A stretch of DNA of 64,000 nucleotides, taken from positions 1-64,000 of the forward strand of contig NZ_BSVC01000004.1 of the NCBI RefSeq assembly GCF_030269905.1, written 5' to 3'. The notes beneath the pieces were generated by a model. It was given only the letters and a program-made list of their open reading frames with translations. It did not search any database and was not told where the DNA came from. Position numbers and translations under genes: made by a program. Origin of the DNA: Pelosinus sp. IPA-1. GTDB lineage: Bacteria > Bacillota > Negativicutes > DSM-13327. Each line of letters begins with the position of its first letter. Position 1 is the first letter of the stretch. Below are positions 24,192 through 33,388 of this stretch, one piece after another.

Positions 24192-25377
24192 TCATTCGGC
24201 TACTACGCCTGTTGATAAGGAAGTAGCTAAGGTAACCCTGGAATATATGACAGAAAAGTATGGCAATCCTTCTAGCGTTCATTTTTTTGGGCGTGAAACT
24301 CGCAAAGCTGTAGAGGAAGCTAGATCAAGCGTAGCGGCTTTACTTGGAGCCAATGCCAATGAAATATTTTTTACCAGTGGTGGTACTGAATCTGATAATC
24401 TTGCATTAAAAGGTATTGCTTTTGCAAATCGTAAAAAAGGAAATCATATTATAACGACTACGATAGAGCATCATGCAGTATTACATGCTTGTGAATATTT
24501 AGAGAAACAAGGTTTCGAAATTACGTATTTACCAGTTGATGAAAATGCCATGGTTCGCGTAGAAGATGTAAAAAATGCCATTACAGATAAAACAATCTTA
24601 ATTAGTGTAATGTTTGCTAATAATGAAGTTGGTACTATTCAACCGATTAAGGCAATTGGACAATTAGCAAAAGAGAAAAAGATATATTTTCACACAGATG
24701 CAGTACAGGCCGTAGGCAATTATCCTATTGATGTAAATGAATATAATATTGATTTGCTTAGTCTTTCTGGGCATAAGTTATATGGTCCTAAAGGTATCGG
24801 GGCGATTTACATACGCAAAGGGGTAAAGATTGAATCCTTGCAGCAAGGTGGTTCTCAAGAACGTAAACTGAGAGCTGGTACTGAAAATGTTTCCGGCATT
24901 GTTGGTTTAGGCAAAGCGACAGAACTAGCTAGACTTGAAATGGATTCTAGAATTGCGCATGTGAAAGCACTTCGTGATAAGTTGATTGCAGGAATACAAG
25001 AGAAAATTACAGATATTAAATTAAATGGTCATAAAGATTTACGATTACCTGGGAATGTTAATTTTAGCTTTCTTTATATTGAAGGTGAATCACTTCTTTT
25101 AAATCTTGACTTAAAAGGTATTGCAGCTTCTAGTGGTTCAGCTTGTACATCAGGATCTCTTGATCCTTCACATGTTTTGTTGGCTATGGGACTTACACAC
25201 GAAACAGCTCATGGTTCCCTTAGACTTTCTTTAGGGCGTGGCAATACAGAAGCTGATGTTTCCTATTGTTTAGAAGTATTACCACAAATTGTTGAAAGAT
25301 TGAGGAGTATGTCACCATTAAGTGCTAACTCAAAGTTGGCGGCTAATAATCCTTGCAATCAATGTGATCATCATTAA
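24172..25377 (+). CDS. iscS: Cysteine desulfurase IscS/NifS
   Basis: The product is 401 aa. The ATG at 24172 lies inside the end of iscR, with AAGGAG upstream; 24160 and 24166 are less likely starts. It is a PLP-dependent enzyme taking sulfur from cysteine. PLP Lys202 lies in SGHKLYGPKG, IEHHAV and HTDAVQA are conserved, and the persulfide Cys325 is in SSGSACTSGS. It feeds IscU and MnmA just downstream. The C-terminus ends CNQCDHH, an extra metal-binding-like tail. Confidence 0.92.
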   Translation: MERIYFDHSATTPVDKEVAKVTLEYMTEKYGNPSSVHFFGRETRKAVEEARSSVAALLGANANEIFFTSGGTESDNLALKGIAFANRKKGNHIITTTIEHHAVLHACEYLEKQGFEITYLPVDENAMVRVEDVKNAITDKTILISVMFANNEVGTIQPIKAIGQLAKEKKIYFHTDAVQAVGNYPIDVNEYNIDLLSLSGHKLYGPKGIGAIYIRKGVKIESLQQGGSQERKLRAGTENVSGIVGLGKATELARLEMDSRIAHVKALRDKLIAGIQEKITDIKLNGHKDLRLPGNVNFSFLYIEGESLLLNLDLKGIAASSGSACTSGSLDPSHVLLAMGLTHETAHGSLRLSLGRGNTEADVSYCLEVLPQIVERLRSMSPLSANSKLAANNPCNQCDHH

Positions 25378-25400
25378 TTTATTTAAGGGGAGATATTATT

Positions 25401-25772
25401 ATGTATACTGATAAAGTAATGGACCATTTTACCAATCCTCGTAATGTAGGTGAAATAGAAAATCCTAGTGGTGTTGGAGAAGTTGGTAACGCTAAATGTG
25501 GCGATATCATGAGAATTTATTTAGATGTAAAAGATGGAATTATCAAAGATGTTAAATTTAAAACTTTTGGCTGTGGTGCTGCGATTGCAACTAGTAGTAT
25601 GGTTACTGAATTGGTAATGGGAAAAACCCTTGACGAAGCCTTAAAAATTTCAAACGATGCTGTTGCTGAAGCGTTAGACGGTCTCCCACCAGCTAAAATG
25701 CATTGTTCGAATTTAGCTGCTGATGCATTACATGAAGCTATTAAGGATTATATCAGCAAAAAAGGAAAGTGA
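25401..25772 (+). CDS. iscU: Fe-S cluster scaffold IscU
   Basis: The 123-aa protein has all three scaffold cysteines (Cys33, Cys58, Cys102) plus Asp35 and His101. VGNAKCGDIMRIYL and TFGCGAAIATSS are the family signatures. It assembles Fe-S clusters with sulfur from IscS. AAGGGGAG precedes the ATG. The gene lies between iscS and mnmA in one operon. Confidence 0.92.
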   Translation: MYTDKVMDHFTNPRNVGEIENPSGVGEVGNAKCGDIMRIYLDVKDGIIKDVKFKTFGCGAAIATSSMVTELVMGKTLDEALKISNDAVAEALDGLPPAKMHCSNLAADALHEAIKDYISKKGK

Positions 25773-25780
25773 TTTGATTC

Positions 25781-26872
25781 ATGGGAACTAAGCCAAGAGT
25801 TCTTGTAGCCATGAGTGGAGGGGTGGACAGTTCTTTAACTGCCGCCCTTTTGGTTCAACAAGGATATGATGTAATTGGAGCAACTATGCAAATCTGGGAT
25901 AAAGATGTTCCAGAGGATGATGTTGAAAATCGGGGATGTTGCTCTTTAAGTGCAGTAGATGACGCTCGTAGGGTAGCTGAAAAAATTGGTATACCATATT
26001 ATGTACTGAATTTTCGCGATATGTTTGAGGAAACAGTTATTGATTATTTTATTGCAGAATATGGTGCAGGAAAAACACCGAATCCTTGCATCGCTTGTAA
26101 TCGATTTGTCAAGTTCGAAGGTTTGTTAAAGAAAGCACTGGCTTTAGGAGCCGAATATGTTGCAACTGGCCACTATGCTCGTATTGGTTATGATGATAAA
26201 TTAAACAGACATACGTTGAGTAAGGGAATAGATTCTACCAAAGATCAATCCTATGCTTTATATCATTTGAATCAAAATACATTGAAGCATTTCTTGATGC
26301 CCTTAGGTGATTATACTAAAGTGAGGACAAGAGAACTAGCGGCTGAATTCGGTTTATTAGTTGCTAATAAACCTGAAAGTCAAGAAATTTGTTTTATTCC
26401 GGATGATGATTATAAAGGATTTTTAGCGGAGAAAACTCCTGAAGCACTGAAACCAGGTGATATGGTGGACTTACAGGGAAAAGTTATAGGAAAACACCAA
26501 GGACTTCCTTTGTACACTATTGGACAACGTAAGGGATTAGGAATTGCTGCAGGGACACCCCTATATGTGGTAAAATTAGATTATGAAAAGAATCAAGTAG
26601 TAGTTGGATCGAATGAGGATGTTTTTGCTTCGGAACTTATAGCAGAAGATCTGAATTTTATTACTATTGATAAGTTAGAACATCCTATTACTGTTTCTGC
26701 TAAAATTCGTTATGGCTCACGTGAAGGTACCGCTACTGTAACTCCTCTTGCTGATGGTGGTGTTCATGTGAAATTTGATCAACCCCAAAGGGCGATTACA
26801 CCAGGGCAGTCAGTTGTATTTTATGATGGAGATATGGTTATTGGCGGCGGTATTATTAGAAAATCAATGTAG
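25781..26872 (+). CDS. mnmA: tRNA-specific 2-thiouridylase MnmA
   Basis: The 363-aa enzyme makes s2U at wobble position 34 of tRNA. A PP-loop (AMSGGVDSSLTAAL) opens the chain. Catalytic cysteines are Cys103 (NPCIACN) and Cys204 (QEICFIPDDDY), and the GQRKGLGI motif is conserved. Sulfur would come from IscS, whose gene is two upstream. The ATG is 8 bp past the iscU stop. A strong terminator closes the operon. Confidence 0.93.
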   Translation: MGTKPRVLVAMSGGVDSSLTAALLVQQGYDVIGATMQIWDKDVPEDDVENRGCCSLSAVDDARRVAEKIGIPYYVLNFRDMFEETVIDYFIAEYGAGKTPNPCIACNRFVKFEGLLKKALALGAEYVATGHYARIGYDDKLNRHTLSKGIDSTKDQSYALYHLNQNTLKHFLMPLGDYTKVRTRELAAEFGLLVANKPESQEICFIPDDDYKGFLAEKTPEALKPGDMVDLQGKVIGKHQGLPLYTIGQRKGLGIAAGTPLYVVKLDYEKNQVVVGSNEDVFASELIAEDLNFITIDKLEHPITVSAKIRYGSREGTATVTPLADGGVHVKFDQPQRAITPGQSVVFYDGDMVIGGGIIRKSM

Positions 26873-26899
26873 GTACACAAAAGAAGAACCGTTTTAATA

Positions 26900-26938
26900 A
26901 AAACAAGGACTTGGCTTTAAAGCCAAGTTCTTGTTTTT
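26900..26938 (+). terminator. Terminator of the isc-mnmA operon
   Basis: A long near-perfect hairpin: AAAACAAGGACTTGGCTTT pairs with AAGCCAAGTTCTTGTTTT. It ends in a T-run. Confidence 0.85.
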
Positions 26939-27019
26939 ATTATATATACTATATAGATGCATTATAAAATAATCCATTGTGGGTAATAATAGTATTACAT
27001 TCTCTTGGAGGCTACTCTT

Positions 27020-27523
27020 ATGCAAAGAATGCGAGACATAGTTGGGCTGCCTGTAATAGAAACTGAAACAGGTAAGCAAATAAGCCAAATAGAAGATATT
27101 GTTTTAAATATTGATGAGGCGAAAATCTATGGAATCATTACTAATAGTGCAAAGGATTTGTCTTCTGAACAAGGTATCTCTTTTATGAACATATTAAGTT
27201 TAGGTCGGGATGCTGTTATGGTAAGGAACCATTCAGTTATACAAGAAGCTACTGCTTTTTTTGAAGTGACAGCTATTTACTATATAAAAGAATTATTTGA
27301 GAAAGAAATCGTAACGGAAGAAGGGTTTCGTTTAGGTATATTAGTTGATGTTTTTTTTGATACTAGTACTGGTGAAATGAAATCATATCAAATATCTGAT
27401 AGTATCATAACAGATTTACTATATGGTCGAAAAAAAATGCCGATACCAAAAATTCAAGTTATAGGCAAAGACAAGGTAATAGTTCCTGGAACTATGAAAA
27501 CTCTTCTATATACTGAAATATAA
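27020..27523 (+). CDS. PRC-barrel domain protein
   Basis: The product is 167 aa from the ATG at 27020 (RBS TTGGAGG). Two PRC-barrel-like halves are visible: MRDIVGLPVIETETGKQISQ at the start and RLGILVDVFFDTSTGEMKSY near residue 104. Such proteins are linked to RNA processing or membrane-associated scaffolding, but no precise role is known. It commonly sits near mnmA/alaS in this clade (inference). Confidence 0.8.
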   Translation: MQRMRDIVGLPVIETETGKQISQIEDIVLNIDEAKIYGIITNSAKDLSSEQGISFMNILSLGRDAVMVRNHSVIQEATAFFEVTAIYYIKELFEKEIVTEEGFRLGILVDVFFDTSTGEMKSYQISDSIITDLLYGRKKMPIPKIQVIGKDKVIVPGTMKTLLYTEI

Positions 27524-27589
27524 GTTAACAATAAGAAGAGAGCCACTTTTCTTATCGTCAATAGATGAAAGTCGTGTGAGGTGCGAATT

Positions 27590-27772
27590 ATGACGGTTTG
27601 TCCTGTATGTAATAGTAAAAGAGCGATTGGTAAAGTAGGAGCAGTACAATATTATTGTTGGGATTGCTGTATTGAGTTTATAGTGCGCGGGGAAGATATT
27701 AAGATCTTTAATGTCGAACCTGATGGTACATTAACTCTCTATTTAGATCCATTAGAAAACGCTGCTCATTAA
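27590..27772 (+). CDS. Small zinc-ribbon protein
   Basis: The product is 60 aa from the ATG at 27590 with GAGGTG upstream; the GTG at 27581 is less likely. MTVCPVCNSKR and YYCWDCCIEF give two CxxC pairs that would bind one zinc ion. The C-terminal half is acidic. Unknown function. It lies between the PRC-barrel protein and a small membrane protein. Confidence 0.7.
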   Translation: MTVCPVCNSKRAIGKVGAVQYYCWDCCIEFIVRGEDIKIFNVEPDGTLTLYLDPLENAAH

Positions 27773-27788
27773 GGAAAGGGGTGATATA

Positions 27789-27983
27789 ATGCGCAATTTT
27801 TGGCAGGGCTTATTCTGGGGAAGTTTCATTGGAATCATGTTAGGGACTGTCATAAGTCCGATAATGAATAAGTCTACATTAAGAAGAAAACCATTCGTAG
27901 AACGTAGTGCCGACTCAGTAATTTCTACAACACATGGTTTAATGAGAAAGGCCCGTAAGCGGTTACTACACAAATTTGATTAG
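27789..27983 (+). CDS. Small YtxH-like membrane protein
   Basis: The 64-aa protein has one hydrophobic N-terminal helix (about 4-26, WQGLFWGSFIGIMLGTVISP) and a basic tail (MRKARKRLLHKFD). It resembles short YtxH-type membrane proteins. An AAAGGGG site precedes the ATG. A terminator follows. Confidence 0.6.
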   Translation: MRNFWQGLFWGSFIGIMLGTVISPIMNKSTLRRKPFVERSADSVISTTHGLMRKARKRLLHKFD

Positions 27984-28020
27984 AAATAAAGTGGAGACCA
28001 CAGGGTCTCCACTTTATTTT
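27984..28020 (+). terminator. Terminator after the small membrane protein gene
   Basis: A perfect 16-bp stem (AAATAAAGTGGAGACC with its complement, 27984-27999 and 28004-28019). Confidence 0.85.
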
Positions 28021-28079
28021 AGCTTTAGAATCATAGTTTTTAGTATTTATAAGTAACGAATCAAAACCAACTTTTTAGA

Positions 28080-29120
28080 GTGAGGTATTATAAATTGCTT
28101 ATAAAAAAAACACATTTTAGGATAATGCTTATTTTTTTCCTTATAATGGTTTGTTTTTATTTTTTTTGGATGGTACGAAATGCATTATATCCTTTTCTCA
28201 TTGGCCTATTTCTATCATATTTATTAAATCCAGCAGTATGTTATTTGGAAAACAAAAAGATAGGAAGGGTATGGGCGATTATTGCCGTATACATACTATT
28301 ATTTAGTATTGTTATTATTGGTGGAAGTAAGTTGCTTGCCATATTGATTAGAGATTTACAATCCTTTGCACAGGATTTACCATCTATGATAGAAAATATT
28401 AATATACTGTTGATTAAAGTGCAATCACAGTATCAAAACTCTGCATTGCCATATTATTTAAGGTTAGCGATAGATGATGCCTTATTATTATTATTAGGTG
28501 ATGTACAGGAGTTTATTGGAGAAGTCGTAAATGGTATAATTAATCTTATAACCCACTCTTTGGGTTTAGCAATAAGCCCAATCTTAGCCTTTTATCTTCT
28601 TCATGACTGGCATGAAATTAAAAGTAAATTATTATTGTTAGTGCCAAGCCAATGGAGGGGGGAGTTGATTTCATTTTGGCGTGATGTTGATAAAGTGCTA
28701 GGGGGGATTATTCGAGGACAATTAATCGTAGCATGCATTATTGGTATCTTTGTAACAATCGGTTTATTCTTACTTCAAGTAAAGTTTGCCCTCATTATTG
28801 GGATATTGGCAGCATTATTTGATATAATTCCTTATTTTGGTCCTATAATCGGAGCTTCGCCGGCGGTAATGTTAGCTATATTGGAATCACCTTTGTTAAC
28901 CTTAAAAGTAATTCTATTATTTTTTATCATACAACAAATTGAAGGAAATATTATTCATCCTAAAATTATAGGTGAAAATATAGGGCTTCATCCGTTGACT
29001 GTGATTTTTTTTGTTTTTGTTGGAGGCGAGATGGGTGGAATTATTGGAATGTTGCTTGGTGTGCCATTCGTGGCAGTTGGTAAAGTATTGTTACATCATA
29101 TAATAAAGGTATTGTTATAA
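28080..29120 (+). CDS. AI-2E family transporter (YtvI/PerM-like permease)
   Basis: The product is up to 346 aa. The start may be GTG 28080 or, better spaced from GAGG, TTG 28095. About eight membrane helices are seen, with the paired N-terminal helices, a central soluble loop, and the C-terminal IIPYFGPIIGASPAVMLAI and IHPKIIGENIGLHPL signatures of the AI-2E/PerM family. Substrates vary within the family and cannot be assigned. The next gene, alaS, has its own promoter. Confidence 0.85.
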   Translation: MRYYKLLIKKTHFRIMLIFFLIMVCFYFFWMVRNALYPFLIGLFLSYLLNPAVCYLENKKIGRVWAIIAVYILLFSIVIIGGSKLLAILIRDLQSFAQDLPSMIENINILLIKVQSQYQNSALPYYLRLAIDDALLLLLGDVQEFIGEVVNGIINLITHSLGLAISPILAFYLLHDWHEIKSKLLLLVPSQWRGELISFWRDVDKVLGGIIRGQLIVACIIGIFVTIGLFLLQVKFALIIGILAALFDIIPYFGPIIGASPAVMLAILESPLLTLKVILLFFIIQQIEGNIIHPKIIGENIGLHPLTVIFFVFVGGEMGGIIGMLLGVPFVAVGKVLLHHIIKVLL

Positions 29121-29130
29121 TCACCATTAA

Positions 29131-29159
29131 TTGACATTGGGCAATTATTTATGTATAAT
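29131..29159 (+). promoter_or_regulatory. Consensus SigA promoter of the alaS operon
   Basis: A perfect TTGACA, 17 bp, and a perfect TATAAT. A Spo0A-box-like TGTCGAA (29159-29165) overlaps the last -10 base. The leader is too short for a T-box. Confidence 0.85.
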
Positions 29160-29200
29160 GTCGAACGAGAGTATGCCTAACAATCTGGAGGTTGATGAAC

Positions 29201-31819
29201 TTGAATTATATAACGGGAAATGAACTTCGTAAGAAATTTTTAACTTTTTTTAAAAGTAAAGATCATTTAATATTACAAAGTTATCCATTAGTTCCTGAGA
29301 ATGATCCTACATTATTATTAGTCGGTGCAGGCATGGCACCATTTAAACCCTTTTTTACAGGAAAGATGAATCCGCCACATCCGAGAATTAGTACTAGTCA
29401 AAAATGCGTACGTACAGGTGATATTGAGAATGTCGGTCGTACAGCTCGTCATCATACTTTTTTTGAGATGCTAGGAAACTTCTCTTTTGGTGATTATTTC
29501 AAAAAAGAAGCAATTGCTTGGGCTTGGGAGTTTATTACTGAGCAATTACAAATGCCTAAGGATAGATTATGGATAACAATTCATACAGAAGATGATGAAG
29601 CATTTGCGATTTGGAATAATGATATTCATATACCCGCAGATCGAATTATTAGAATGGAAGATAATTTTTGGGAAATTGGTCCAGGACCATGCGGTCCATG
29701 TTCAGAACTATATTTTGATTTAGGTGAAGAACGGGGCTGTGGAAAACCAGATTGCGCAGTTGGCTGTGATTGTGATCGATTTTTAGAAATTTGGAATTTG
29801 GTCTTTACCCAGTATGATCGAGATGAAGCTGGAAATTATACCCCATTAGCGAAAAAGAACATTGATACGGGAGCAGGGCTAGAGCGTATTGCATCTGTAT
29901 TGCAAAATAAAAAATCTAATTTTGAAACAGATTTATTATTTCCGCTTATTGAGCATGCAGCAAAAATAGCGAATGTGGAATATGGTAATGACAACAAAAT
30001 AGATATTTCCCTTAAAGTTATTGCGGATCATATTCGGAGTATGACGGTTATGATTGGCGATGGCATATTACCTTCGAATGAAGGTCGAGGATATGTTTTA
30101 CGTCGGATTTTACGTAGAGCGGTAAGACATGCCCGCTTACTAGGAATTGAAAAATTGTTTTTGGTTCCAATGGTTGATGTTGTAATTGCAATTTTTGCTG
30201 AAGCCTACCCTGATTTAGCAGAAAAACAATCTTACATAAAAAAAGTAATCCAATTAGAAGAAGAACGTTTTCAAACAACATTAGTACAAGGTATGGAGTT
30301 ATTGAACGGACACGTTCAAAGTCTAAAAAAATCTGGAATTACAATGCTAGATGGTGCAACTGCCTTTAAGTTATACGATACTTTTGGCTTTCCTTGGGAA
30401 CTTACCTTAGAAATACTGGAAGAACATGACATGCAGCTGGATAAACAGAATTTTGATGCTGCGATGAAAGAACAACGAGAACGTGCACGGGCAGCCCGCC
30501 AGGATCACGCTGAAAAAGTAATTATACCTGATTTGTCTAAGCTAGCAACGGAATTACTCACTGTTGATGAGCAGGCTGACAGCGGGAAGGTGGTCTTAGC
30601 TTGGAAAGAGGGTATGCTTGTTGATGAAGTTCACGATGGTGAGGATGTAGCCGTTATATTGGATGTGACAGGTTTTCATGCCGAAGGTGGCGGTCAAGTT
30701 GGAGATACTGGATTTTTAGAAAGTTCCTTGGGGAAAATGCAAATTACTGCTACTAAGAAGTTAGCAAATGGTACAACTTATCATATTGGTAATGTTACAG
30801 AAGGTTTATTGAAAATTGGCGATACTGTAAATCTTAAAGTTGATATGATAAGGCGGCGGGAGATTGCACGCAATCATACAGCGACCCATTTGCTTCATGC
30901 TGCTTTAAAGCAAATCCTAGGAACACACGTAAATCAGTCAGGCTCATTTGTAAGTCCTGAAAGATTACGTTTTGACTTCTCTCATTTTTCTCAAGTGACT
31001 CCAGAGCAATTATTGGAGATTGAACAGTTTGTACATCAAGCTATTTTAGAGAACATTTCTGTCTCTATTGTTGAGACGAATCAAAGTGCAGCGAAAGAAA
31101 TGGGAGCTGTAGCTTTATTTGGTGAAAAATATGGTGAGTCTGTTCGAGTTGTTTTAGTGGGCGATGTAAGTAAAGAACTTTGTGGTGGTAGCCATGTAGT
31201 CAGCACTGCAGAAATAGGCTTATTCAAAATCGTTAGTGAAGCTGGTATTGGTTCTGGTATTCGAAGAATTGAAGCTGTGACAGGAAAGGGTGCAATTGAA
31301 TACGTTAATGCGCGAGAACAATTACTAGTTAGTGCTGCAACGGTTTTAAAATCACGTCCTGAAGAAATTGTTCTTAAGGTAGATAGTGTTGTCGCTCGTG
31401 TTAAAGAATTGGAGCATGAATTAACTGAACTCACTAGTAAATTAGCTCATGGTGAAGTAGATGCGTTATTAGCTAGTTCTCAAGAGATTAATGGAGTCCA
31501 GGTTGTCGTTGGTAAAGTTAGTATTAATGATCCAGATGGTTTGCGTACCGTGGCGGATATGGTGCGAAATCGTTTAACTTGCGGTATTGTTACTTTAGGT
31601 TCTATTAATGGAGATAAAGTCAATTTTGTTGCAATGGTAACAAAAGAAGCTATAGCAAAAGGTATACATGCTGGTAATATTGTAAAAGAAGTTTCTAAAA
31701 TAACTGGCGGTGGTGGTGGTGGCCGTCCAGATATGGCCCAAGCGGGTGGCAAGAACCCAGAAAAACTTGCTGATGCTTTACAATTTGCCATAGAAGTTAT
31801 TAAGAAGCAGATTAAATAG
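29201..31819 (+). CDS. alaS: Alanyl-tRNA synthetase
   Basis: The product is about 872 aa, a full-length AlaRS. The start is taken as TTG 29201 because GGAGG is 9 bp upstream; ATG 29195 is only 3 bp away from it. Class II catalytic core first (GAGMAPFKPFFTG, RHHTFFEMLGNFSFGDYF), then the editing domain with the HxxxH (HTATHLLHAAL) and CGGSH zinc/editing motifs, and a C-terminal domain ending in GGGGGGRPDMAQAGG. It charges tRNA-Ala. First gene of a block matching the Bacillus alaS-yrz-yrr order. Confidence 0.95.
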   Translation: MNYITGNELRKKFLTFFKSKDHLILQSYPLVPENDPTLLLVGAGMAPFKPFFTGKMNPPHPRISTSQKCVRTGDIENVGRTARHHTFFEMLGNFSFGDYFKKEAIAWAWEFITEQLQMPKDRLWITIHTEDDEAFAIWNNDIHIPADRIIRMEDNFWEIGPGPCGPCSELYFDLGEERGCGKPDCAVGCDCDRFLEIWNLVFTQYDRDEAGNYTPLAKKNIDTGAGLERIASVLQNKKSNFETDLLFPLIEHAAKIANVEYGNDNKIDISLKVIADHIRSMTVMIGDGILPSNEGRGYVLRRILRRAVRHARLLGIEKLFLVPMVDVVIAIFAEAYPDLAEKQSYIKKVIQLEEERFQTTLVQGMELLNGHVQSLKKSGITMLDGATAFKLYDTFGFPWELTLEILEEHDMQLDKQNFDAAMKEQRERARAARQDHAEKVIIPDLSKLATELLTVDEQADSGKVVLAWKEGMLVDEVHDGEDVAVILDVTGFHAEGGGQVGDTGFLESSLGKMQITATKKLANGTTYHIGNVTEGLLKIGDTVNLKVDMIRRREIARNHTATHLLHAALKQILGTHVNQSGSFVSPERLRFDFSHFSQVTPEQLLEIEQFVHQAILENISVSIVETNQSAAKEMGAVALFGEKYGESVRVVLVGDVSKELCGGSHVVSTAEIGLFKIVSEAGIGSGIRRIEAVTGKGAIEYVNAREQLLVSAATVLKSRPEEIVLKVDSVVARVKELEHELTELTSKLAHGEVDALLASSQEINGVQVVVGKVSINDPDGLRTVADMVRNRLTCGIVTLGSINGDKVNFVAMVTKEAIAKGIHAGNIVKEVSKITGGGGGGRPDMAQAGGKNPEKLADALQFAIEVIKKQIK

Positions 31820-31823
31820 TTTT

Positions 31824-31866
31824 AAGTGTACGTAGAGTGGATATAGTAACTCTACGTACACTTTTG
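31824..31866 (+). terminator. Terminator after alaS
   Basis: A perfect 15-bp stem (AAGTGTACGTAGAGT, 31824-31838, with 31849-31863), followed by a short T-run. Confidence 0.85.
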
Positions 31867-32048
31867 CACTTAAAAATGGAATTGTTCCTTTTAAAATCTA
31901 GAAGGTGATTTCCTATGAAATTATGTAAATTATTTAATAATATTTAGCAAAATGAAATAATTATTTTTATTTTAGTGGAGGAAATAACTAGTCCAGGTAG
32001 AATATAATGGTATAGTGATGGAGATACTATTGGAGAGGAGGATGCTCA

Positions 32049-32303
32049 ATGCCTAATATATCGGAAGAAACAATGATGTTTCGTGTGGAGAATGAGGAAA
32101 ATAATGCAGCGATGGTTATTAATGCTGTATATCAGTCGTTAAAGACCAAAGGATATAATCCTATAAATCAACTAGTGGGATACCTTTTATCTGGAGATCC
32201 TACCTATATTACCAGCTATAACAACGCCCGTGGACTAATACGTAAATTAGAACGGGATGAACTTCTAGAAGAGTTGGTAAGAGCATATCTCAAAGATAAA
32301 TAA
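32049..32303 (+). CDS. ireB: IreB family regulatory phosphoprotein
   Basis: The 84-aa protein is a close match to IreB/YrzL (DUF965). It has the conserved [10 protein letters not shown] start, [22 protein letters not shown] and [19 protein letters not shown]. IreB is a substrate of an IreK-type Ser/Thr kinase in Enterococcus. RBS GAGAGGAGG. It sits between alaS and ruvX as in Bacillus. Confidence 0.9.
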   Translation: MPNISEETMMFRVENEENNAAMVINAVYQSLKTKGYNPINQLVGYLLSGDPTYITSYNNARGLIRKLERDELLEELVRAYLKDK

Positions 32304-32330
32304 TATGTTATAGGTATAGTGGGAGGACAA

Positions 32331-32747
32331 ATGCGCATACTAGCTCTTGACGTTGGTGATAAAACAATTGGTGTTGCAGCAAGTGATTTGTTATTACTGA
32401 CAGCCCAAGGCATTGAGGTCATTCGCCGTACTTCTTTAGAAAAAGATTTTATTAGGTTGAGTGAGATTGTTAATGAGTATGAAGTTGAGACAATTGTAAT
32501 TGGATTACCTAAAAATATGAATGGAACAATCGGCCCTAGAGGCGAATCGATGCAAGATTTTGCTGACAAGGTTGCAGCACAGTTTCCTAAAATAAAAGTG
32601 CATTTGTGGGATGAACGCTTATCCACAGTAGGAGCACAAAAGGCATTAATTGCTGCAGATGTGAGTCGTGCAAAGAGGAAAAAAGTAATAGATAAAATGG
32701 CTGCGGTGTTTATTTTACAGGGTTATCTAGATAGTTTGTCCTGCTAA
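32331..32747 (+). CDS. ruvX: Putative Holliday junction resolvase RuvX/YqgF
   Basis: The product is 138 aa from the ATG at 32331 (RBS GGGAGG). The RNase H-like fold shows [16 protein letters not shown] at the start, [10 protein letters not shown] and [12 protein letters not shown]. The conserved acidic residues Asp7 and the D/E in DERLST are present. YqgF is linked to pre-16S rRNA processing and to Holliday-junction cleavage. Co-oriented with ireB at 28-bp spacing. Confidence 0.92.
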   Translation: MRILALDVGDKTIGVAASDLLLLTAQGIEVIRRTSLEKDFIRLSEIVNEYEVETIVIGLPKNMNGTIGPRGESMQDFADKVAAQFPKIKVHLWDERLSTVGAQKALIAADVSRAKRKKVIDKMAAVFILQGYLDSLSC

Positions 32748-32755
32748 TAACTTCC

Positions 32756-32784
32756 TTGACAGGATAACTTTTCTAAGATAAAAT
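32756..32784 (+). promoter_or_regulatory. SigA-type promoter before the DUF1292 gene
   Basis: TTGACA, 17 bp, TAAAAT, lying in the short gap after ruvX. It gives the DUF1292 gene its own transcript. Confidence 0.75.
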
Positions 32785-32815
32785 TACAGTACACTAAAAG
32801 GAAGAGGTGATATGA

Positions 32816-33157
32816 ATGGCTGATTTTGAGAAAGAAGACCTCGAAGAATTGGATGAAGAGCTTGTGGTTGTTATGACTGATGAAGAAGGTAATGAATATT
32901 ATTATCGTGAAGAAATGATTGTTCCAGTAGGTGACAAGCAGTATGCTATATTAATTCCTATCGAAGATGGAGACGATTGCGAATGTCAGGATGCTGGATG
33001 CGGTTGTTCTGACGATGAAGTTGATGTATATATTGCGCGCATTGATACTGATGAAAATGGCGAGGAAATATATGTCGATCCTACCGATGAAGAATTTGAA
33101 GATGTTCGTAAGGCATATGAAGAACTAATGGTAGAAGAAGAGGATGAAGCCGAATAG
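32816..33157 (+). CDS. DUF1292 family protein (YrzB-like)
   Basis: The 113-aa protein is strongly acidic. It has the DUF1292 core VVVMTDEEGNEYYYREE and YAILIPIEDGDD. It carries an extra Cys cluster (CECQDAGCGCSDD, about residues 60-72) that is not needed for the fold and might bind metal. Function unknown. Its place between ruvX and mltG matches Bacillus yrzB. Confidence 0.85.
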   Translation: MADFEKEDLEELDEELVVVMTDEEGNEYYYREEMIVPVGDKQYAILIPIEDGDDCECQDAGCGCSDDEVDVYIARIDTDENGEEIYVDPTDEEFEDVRKAYEELMVEEEDEAE

Positions 33158-33170
33158 GCTTCATTTTTTT
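33144..33170 (+). terminator. Terminator 1 of 3 after the DUF1292 gene
   Basis: An 8-bp stem (ATGAAGCC with GGCTTCAT) and a run of seven T. It overlaps the end of the gene. Confidence 0.8.
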
Positions 33171-33206
33171 ACAGATTGAAAGTATAACACTTCTGATTAG
33201 GCAAGC

Positions 33207-33237
33207 AACTATGGCTTGTTGCAAGTCATAGTTTTTT
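33207..33237 (+). terminator. Terminator 2 of 3
   Basis: A 12-bp stem (AACTATGGCTTG with CAAGTCATAGTT, one G-T pair) and a run of T. Confidence 0.75.
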
Positions 33238-33270
33238 TATGATGGCATAGTTCTAATTTTGATTTCTAGT

Positions 33271-33323
33271 GATTAGGCTTTTGGTTTAAGTCTAGGGACT
33301 TACCAGAAGCCTAGTCTTTTTTT
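33271..33323 (+). terminator. Terminator 3 of 3
   Basis: A long stem starting GATTAGGCTTTTGGT, paired with ACCAGAAGCCTAGTC (two G-T pairs), with an inner stem and then seven T. The remaining 65 bp up to mltG hold its promoter region; I see no clear -35/-10. Confidence 0.75.
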
Positions 33324-33388
33324 ATCTTTTTGTGTATAATATAGTCATTGTCTTAAAAGGATAACTAAAAATGCTAGGGAGGTGGTAT

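Noticed and set aside
29101-29200. T-box or riboswitch upstream of alaS
   Set aside because: The perfect promoter lies only about 40 bp before the start, leaving no room for a T-box, and no such sequence is seen.
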